From contig NZ_KB893254.1 in NCBI RefSeq assembly GCF_000374065.1, positions 63,256 to 127,255 on the forward strand: 64,000 bases of DNA. Direction: 5' to 3'. Shown here one piece after another: positions 60,711 through 64,000 of this stretch; position 1 is the first letter of the stretch; each line of letters opens with the position of its first letter. The notes below the pieces were generated by a model. That model saw only the letters and a program-made list of their open reading frames with translations. It made no database searches and was not told the origin of the DNA. This DNA is from Spirosoma luteum DSM 19990. GTDB taxonomy: Bacteria > Bacteroidota > Bacteroidia > Cytophagales > Spirosomataceae. The translations under genes were made by a program, and so were the position numbers.

Positions 60711-62870
60711 TTACGACAATATATCCTTGAATTCTTCCTGCTCTACAAATGGCTGACTCCGTAATCGCTTGCCAGTGGCTTTAAAGATAGCATTGGCAAT
60801 AGCTGCTCCGGCAGGTGGTAAAGATGGCTCACCCAAGCCGGTGGGGTCAATCTCGTTCTGAACAAAATGTACCTCTACTTCCGGGATTTCGTTCAGGCGA
60901 ATCAAGCGGTATTCGTTAAAGTTTTTCTGTTGCGTCACCCCGTCCTTAAAGGTTATGTGTCCGTACATGGCGTGGCCAATACCATCAACGACACAACCAC
61001 GCACCTGCTGCTGTGAACCACTCTGATTGATGATCACGCCACAGTCAGCGGCTGAGTACACTTTCTGCAATACAGGTTTACCTTTCTGCATAACGGCTTC
61101 TCCCACCTGTGCTACGTAGGACCGGTGCGAGAAATAAACGCTGAATCCCTGTGCCACCGGTTTACCATCGGCCCCTTTTTTCTTACCCCAGCCCGATTTT
61201 TCAACGGCTAGATTAATAACGCCCTTCATCCGGTCAATATCATATTTGAGTTCCCCAACCGGCTTTTGCTTCGCTTTATCCAGTAACTCCAGTCGAAACA
61301 ATACCGGATCTTTACCAGCCGCCTGAGCAACTTCGTCCAGAAAAGACTGCTCGGCAAATGCCAGGAAATTGGTGATTGGCGCACGCCAGGGACCGGTTGT
61401 AACGGGTGATTTATGATCGGCACTGTCAATCAGCAAATTATCAACAGCTGCGGCAGGGAAGTTATCCTCTCTGGTGGCATTACCAGCATTGATGCTGGCA
61501 CCACGCAGTTTGTAACCGATCATATTTCCCTGCGCATCCAGTGCTGCTTCAAAGCGGTAGCGAACCGCCGGACGGTAGCTTCCGCCCGTCATGTCGTCTT
61601 CGCGAGTCCATATGAGTTTCACGGGTGCTTTCATCATCTTCGAGACCTGCACCGCTTCTACCACGTAATCGGCTTTCAAACGACGACCGAAGCCGCCCCC
61701 CATACGGGTAAGCTGTACGGTTACTTTGTCGGGTGATATACCTAACAGTTTAGCCGTTTCGTTACGCGCCAGTTCCGGCGTTTGGGTTGGACCAACCAAT
61801 TCGACCCCGTCGGGCCGAACGTGGGCGAAAAAGTTCATTGGCTCCATAGGCGTATGCGACAGAAATGGACACTGATATTCAGACTTAACCACTTTTGCCG
61901 CACTTTTAAAGGCCGCTTCCACATCACCATCTTTCCGTCGGACAGTTGCATTAGTGCTGTCCAAGAGTTCTTTTAAAATACGATCATGATCGGCAGAACT
62001 TTCCAGCGTGTCCGATTTCTCCCACTCTATTTTGAGCGCATCCTTCGCCTTTTTCACCTGCCAGGTCGACTTCCCGACAACAGCCACATTATTATCAAAC
62101 GTTACAACATCAACAATCCCCGACATCGCTTTGGCAGCTGCTGAATCGACAGATTTTAATTTGTAGCCGAAAGCAGGTCGTTGCAGCATCGCGAAAAGCA
62201 TACCCTCCCGATAGAAATCCAGACCAAACAGCGGTTTTCCCATTGTAATTTTTGGATTATCGACATTCCTGATGGACGTACCAATCAGTTTGAAATCCTT
62301 TATTTCTTTCAGTTTGACATTCGCCGGAACAGTTTGTTGGGAAGCATCCGTAGCCAGTTCACCATAACTCAGTTTGCGGCTACTGGCCGAATGCAAGACA
62401 AACCCTTTATCAGTCGTACAGTCAGATACCGGAACATTCCAGCGTTTGGCGGCTGCCTCCAATAGCATCTGGCGGGCCGTAGCACCAGCCGTTCGCAGTC
62501 GTTTCCAGGAATGCGGAATTGAGCCGCTTCCTCCGGCAACCTGACGCTCAAACTTCTTTGTATCCAGGGGTGCCTGTTCAACAACGATTTTAGTCCAGTC
62601 GGCATCTAACTCCTCAGCAACTACGATGGGAAACGCCGTTTTGATTCCCTGACCTACTTCCGGATTGGGAGATAAGATGGTAATGACACCTTGCGGGTTT
62701 ATGGACAGATAACTGTTGAATTCAGCCCCAGAAAGGGCTGCTATATCCGTTTCAGAAAGCGCGGTAGCCGCTTGCGTTTTCGTCCAGTTAAAACCCAATA
62801 TCAGGCCTCCACTCGTCAGAGCGGCTATCTTCAGAAAATCTCTACGGTTCGTATTGTCTAACGTCTGCAT
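60711..62870 (-). CDS. Molybdenum hydroxylase large subunit, Tat-exported
   Basis: Molybdopterin-binding subunit of the xanthine dehydrogenase family, closest to isoquinoline 1-oxidoreductase beta (IorB-like). The twin-arginine signal NRRDFLKIAALTSGGLILG directs export of the folded complex. Family motifs include PNPEVGQGIKTAFPIVVAEE, RMGGGFGRRLKADYVVEA, the moco-binding TGPWRAPITNFLAF and near the end [19 protein letters not shown] with the active-site Glu. No FAD subunit is present nearby, so electrons probably go to a cytochrome or another carrier. The small subunit gene is two bases upstream. The maturation set at 17482-23580 could serve it. Confidence 0.94.
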   Translation of the reverse strand: MQTLDNTNRRDFLKIAALTSGGLILGFNWTKTQAATALSETDIAALSGAEFNSYLSINPQGVITILSPNPEVGQGIKTAFPIVVAEELDADWTKIVVEQAPLDTKKFERQVAGGSGSIPHSWKRLRTAGATARQMLLEAAAKRWNVPVSDCTTDKGFVLHSASSRKLSYGELATDASQQTVPANVKLKEIKDFKLIGTSIRNVDNPKITMGKPLFGLDFYREGMLFAMLQRPAFGYKLKSVDSAAAKAMSGIVDVVTFDNNVAVVGKSTWQVKKAKDALKIEWEKSDTLESSADHDRILKELLDSTNATVRRKDGDVEAAFKSAAKVVKSEYQCPFLSHTPMEPMNFFAHVRPDGVELVGPTQTPELARNETAKLLGISPDKVTVQLTRMGGGFGRRLKADYVVEAVQVSKMMKAPVKLIWTREDDMTGGSYRPAVRYRFEAALDAQGNMIGYKLRGASINAGNATREDNFPAAAVDNLLIDSADHKSPVTTGPWRAPITNFLAFAEQSFLDEVAQAAGKDPVLFRLELLDKAKQKPVGELKYDIDRMKGVINLAVEKSGWGKKKGADGKPVAQGFSVYFSHRSYVAQVGEAVMQKGKPVLQKVYSAADCGVIINQSGSQQQVRGCVVDGIGHAMYGHITFKDGVTQQKNFNEYRLIRLNEIPEVEVHFVQNEIDPTGLGEPSLPPAGAAIANAIFKATGKRLRSQPFVEQEEFKDILS

Positions 62871-62872
62871 AA

Positions 62873-63364
62873 CTATTTCGATTTTGACGTTTTAGAGGAT
62901 GGAGTTGCTGACGTTTGTGATGCAGCCATCACCGCTTCCCGAATCCGGTGGTACGTGCCACACCGGCACAGGTTACCAGTCATGGTCTCATCAATCTCAG
63001 CTTGTGTCGGTTTTGGGTTTTTCTTGAGCAAAGCAGCCGCTGTCATAATCTGACCCGCCTGGCAATACCCACATTGCGGTACATCCACTTTGTCCCAGGC
63101 TTGCTGAACGGGGTGATTACCATCGGCAGATAACCCTTCAATGGTTGTCACTTTTGATTTACCGACGCCAGACACTGGCAAAACACAGGAACGAGTAGCT
63201 TCTCCATTCAAATGAACGGTGCAGGCTCCGCATTGCGCGATACCACAACCGTATTTCGTACCAACCAATCCGAGATTATCACGCAGTACCCACAGTAATG
63301 GGGTATCAGCGTCCACGTCGGCCTGATAGGCCCGACCGTTGATTTGTAATTTAAAGACAGCCAT
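62873..63364 (-). CDS. Molybdenum hydroxylase small subunit, 2Fe-2S
   Basis: 2Fe-2S subunit of a molybdenum hydroxylase (IorA/XdhC-type small subunit). The plant-ferredoxin cluster cysteines are Cys40, Cys45, Cys48 and Cys60 ([12 protein letters not shown] and TRSC). The second cluster is held by Cys98, Cys101, Cys133 and Cys135 (QCGYCQAGQ and LCRCG). No signal peptide is seen; export would be by hitchhiking with the Tat-signalled large subunit. The tail is Ser/Lys/Thr-rich ([14 protein letters not shown]). Two bases separate its stop from the large subunit start. Confidence 0.95.
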   Translation of the reverse strand: MAVFKLQINGRAYQADVDADTPLLWVLRDNLGLVGTKYGCGIAQCGACTVHLNGEATRSCVLPVSGVGKSKVTTIEGLSADGNHPVQQAWDKVDVPQCGYCQAGQIMTAAALLKKNPKPTQAEIDETMTGNLCRCGTYHRIREAVMAASQTSATPSSKTSKSK

Positions 63365-63457
63365 TGATGTATGTGATTGACTTATAGAATGCTAATATAA
63401 AGAAAAGCAAATTCTGCGCTACTTCTACCTTATAAAACGTATATTCTCTAAAACGCG

Positions 63458-63489
63458 GAGAGCCTGCCCACAGTTGTGGACAGGCTCTC
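63458..63489 (-). terminator. Terminator of the rRNA operon
   Basis: Arms GAGAGCCTGCCCACA (63458-63472) and TGTGGACAGGCTCTC (63475-63489) pair with one mismatch. Read on the minus strand the hairpin follows the 5S gene and is followed by a short T-run, CGCGTTTT. Confidence 0.75.
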
Positions 63490-63501
63490 GCACTTGTTTC
63501 A

Positions 63502-63612
63502 ATGGTGGCACTTTCCTACTCTCCCACCTGTGACAGCAGTACCATCGGCAGTACGGGGCTTAACGGCTCTGTTCGATAAGGAAGAGGTGTTCACCCGCCT
63601 TCAAAGCACCAA
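63502..63612 (-). rRNA. rrf: 5S ribosomal RNA
   Basis: Minus-strand 5S rRNA. The conserved AACACCTCTTCC, GAACAGAGCCGTTAAGCCCC and GGTGGGAGAGTAGG parts are visible, and the ends TGGTG and CACCA pair as helix I. Length about 110 bases. The 3' end is followed by the rRNA terminator. Confidence 0.92.
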
Positions 63613-63737
63613 CCAGTTGACTCTTCTGACCTGCCCGGCTTCACAGCCTGACCCGTCAATACCTTTGTTTCTTGCCCCGCAGAGAGAGATTCGACCAATC
63701 AATAAACCAATTAATATCACAAACACAACGCGGTCAT

Positions 63738-64000
<263 letters not shown>

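Noticed and set aside
63613..63737. tRNA gene in the 23S-5S spacer
   Set aside because: No cloverleaf, T-loop GTTCRANNC or CCA end could be made out on either strand.

Overview
This 64 kb window looks like the chromosome of an aerobic Bacteroidota bacterium in the order Cytophagales. Spirosoma or a close relative is my best guess. The basis is the gene content (IcmF, TonB receptor, PspC/head-GIN regulator, MRJP-like protein, WG-repeat protein, DUF4403, DUF2027-Smr, several Gfo/Idh/MocA oxidoreductases), the many TAnnTTTG-type -7 promoter boxes, the moderate G+C, and the absence of strong Shine-Dalgarno sites. No sequence search was possible, so the genus is an inference.

Layout. 1-13 kb: the 3' part of isobutyryl-CoA mutase IcmF, a Tat-exported Gfo/Idh protein, a DEAD-box helicase, an MRJP-like secreted protein, a TonB receptor, an ABC ATPase/permease pair, another Gfo/Idh protein and a Tat-exported class V aminotransferase. 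13-17.4 kb: a TlpA-like thioredoxin protein, a GNAT, a START-domain protein and a metallo-beta-lactamase lipoprotein. 17.5-26 kb, almost all on the minus strand: OmpA, two HhH membrane proteins, MoxR ATPase, VWA/CoxE and XdhC. MoxR, CoxE and XdhC together resemble the CoxD/CoxE/CoxF maturation set of molybdenum hydroxylases. The set is interrupted by an A+T-richer island holding an MNT/HepT toxin-antitoxin pair (hepT with an in-frame stop), a decayed copy of the coxE 5' end, a WG-repeat protein and a YdeI-like protein.

26-40 kb: threonine aldolase, a GNAT-nitrilase fusion, a DUF819 transporter, lipoprotein plus glycerophosphodiesterase, a luciferase-like oxidoreductase, leuS, a GT-C-like membrane protein, a subtilisin-like lipoprotein, a Crp-type regulator and a small membrane protein. 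40.8-47.6 kb: a sulfur assimilation cluster (TSUP transporter, PLP sulfhydrylase, Gfo/Idh protein, cysH, cysD, cysN) behind a promoter and a structured leader with a terminator hairpin. 47.6-50.6 kb: a frameshifted Uma2 gene, glyS and the RNase P RNA. 50.6-56.3 kb: DUF4403, DUF2027-Smr and a PadR/PspC-head-GIN pair. 56.5-60.5 kb: a D-Ala-D-Ala ligase-like ATP-grasp protein, a Gfo/Idh protein and an EEP-family phosphatase. 60.7-64 kb: a two-subunit molybdenum hydroxylase, then the 5S and the 3' end of the 23S rRNA genes on the minus strand.

Several families of long palindromic intergenic elements are spread through the window, including one with perfect 45-base arms that contains the stop codons of two convergent genes. 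The features I consider most worth following are the structured leader of the sulfur cluster, the disrupted cox-like operon with its broken hepT, the palindromes, the OmpA-HhH-HhH cluster and the possible PadR operator.
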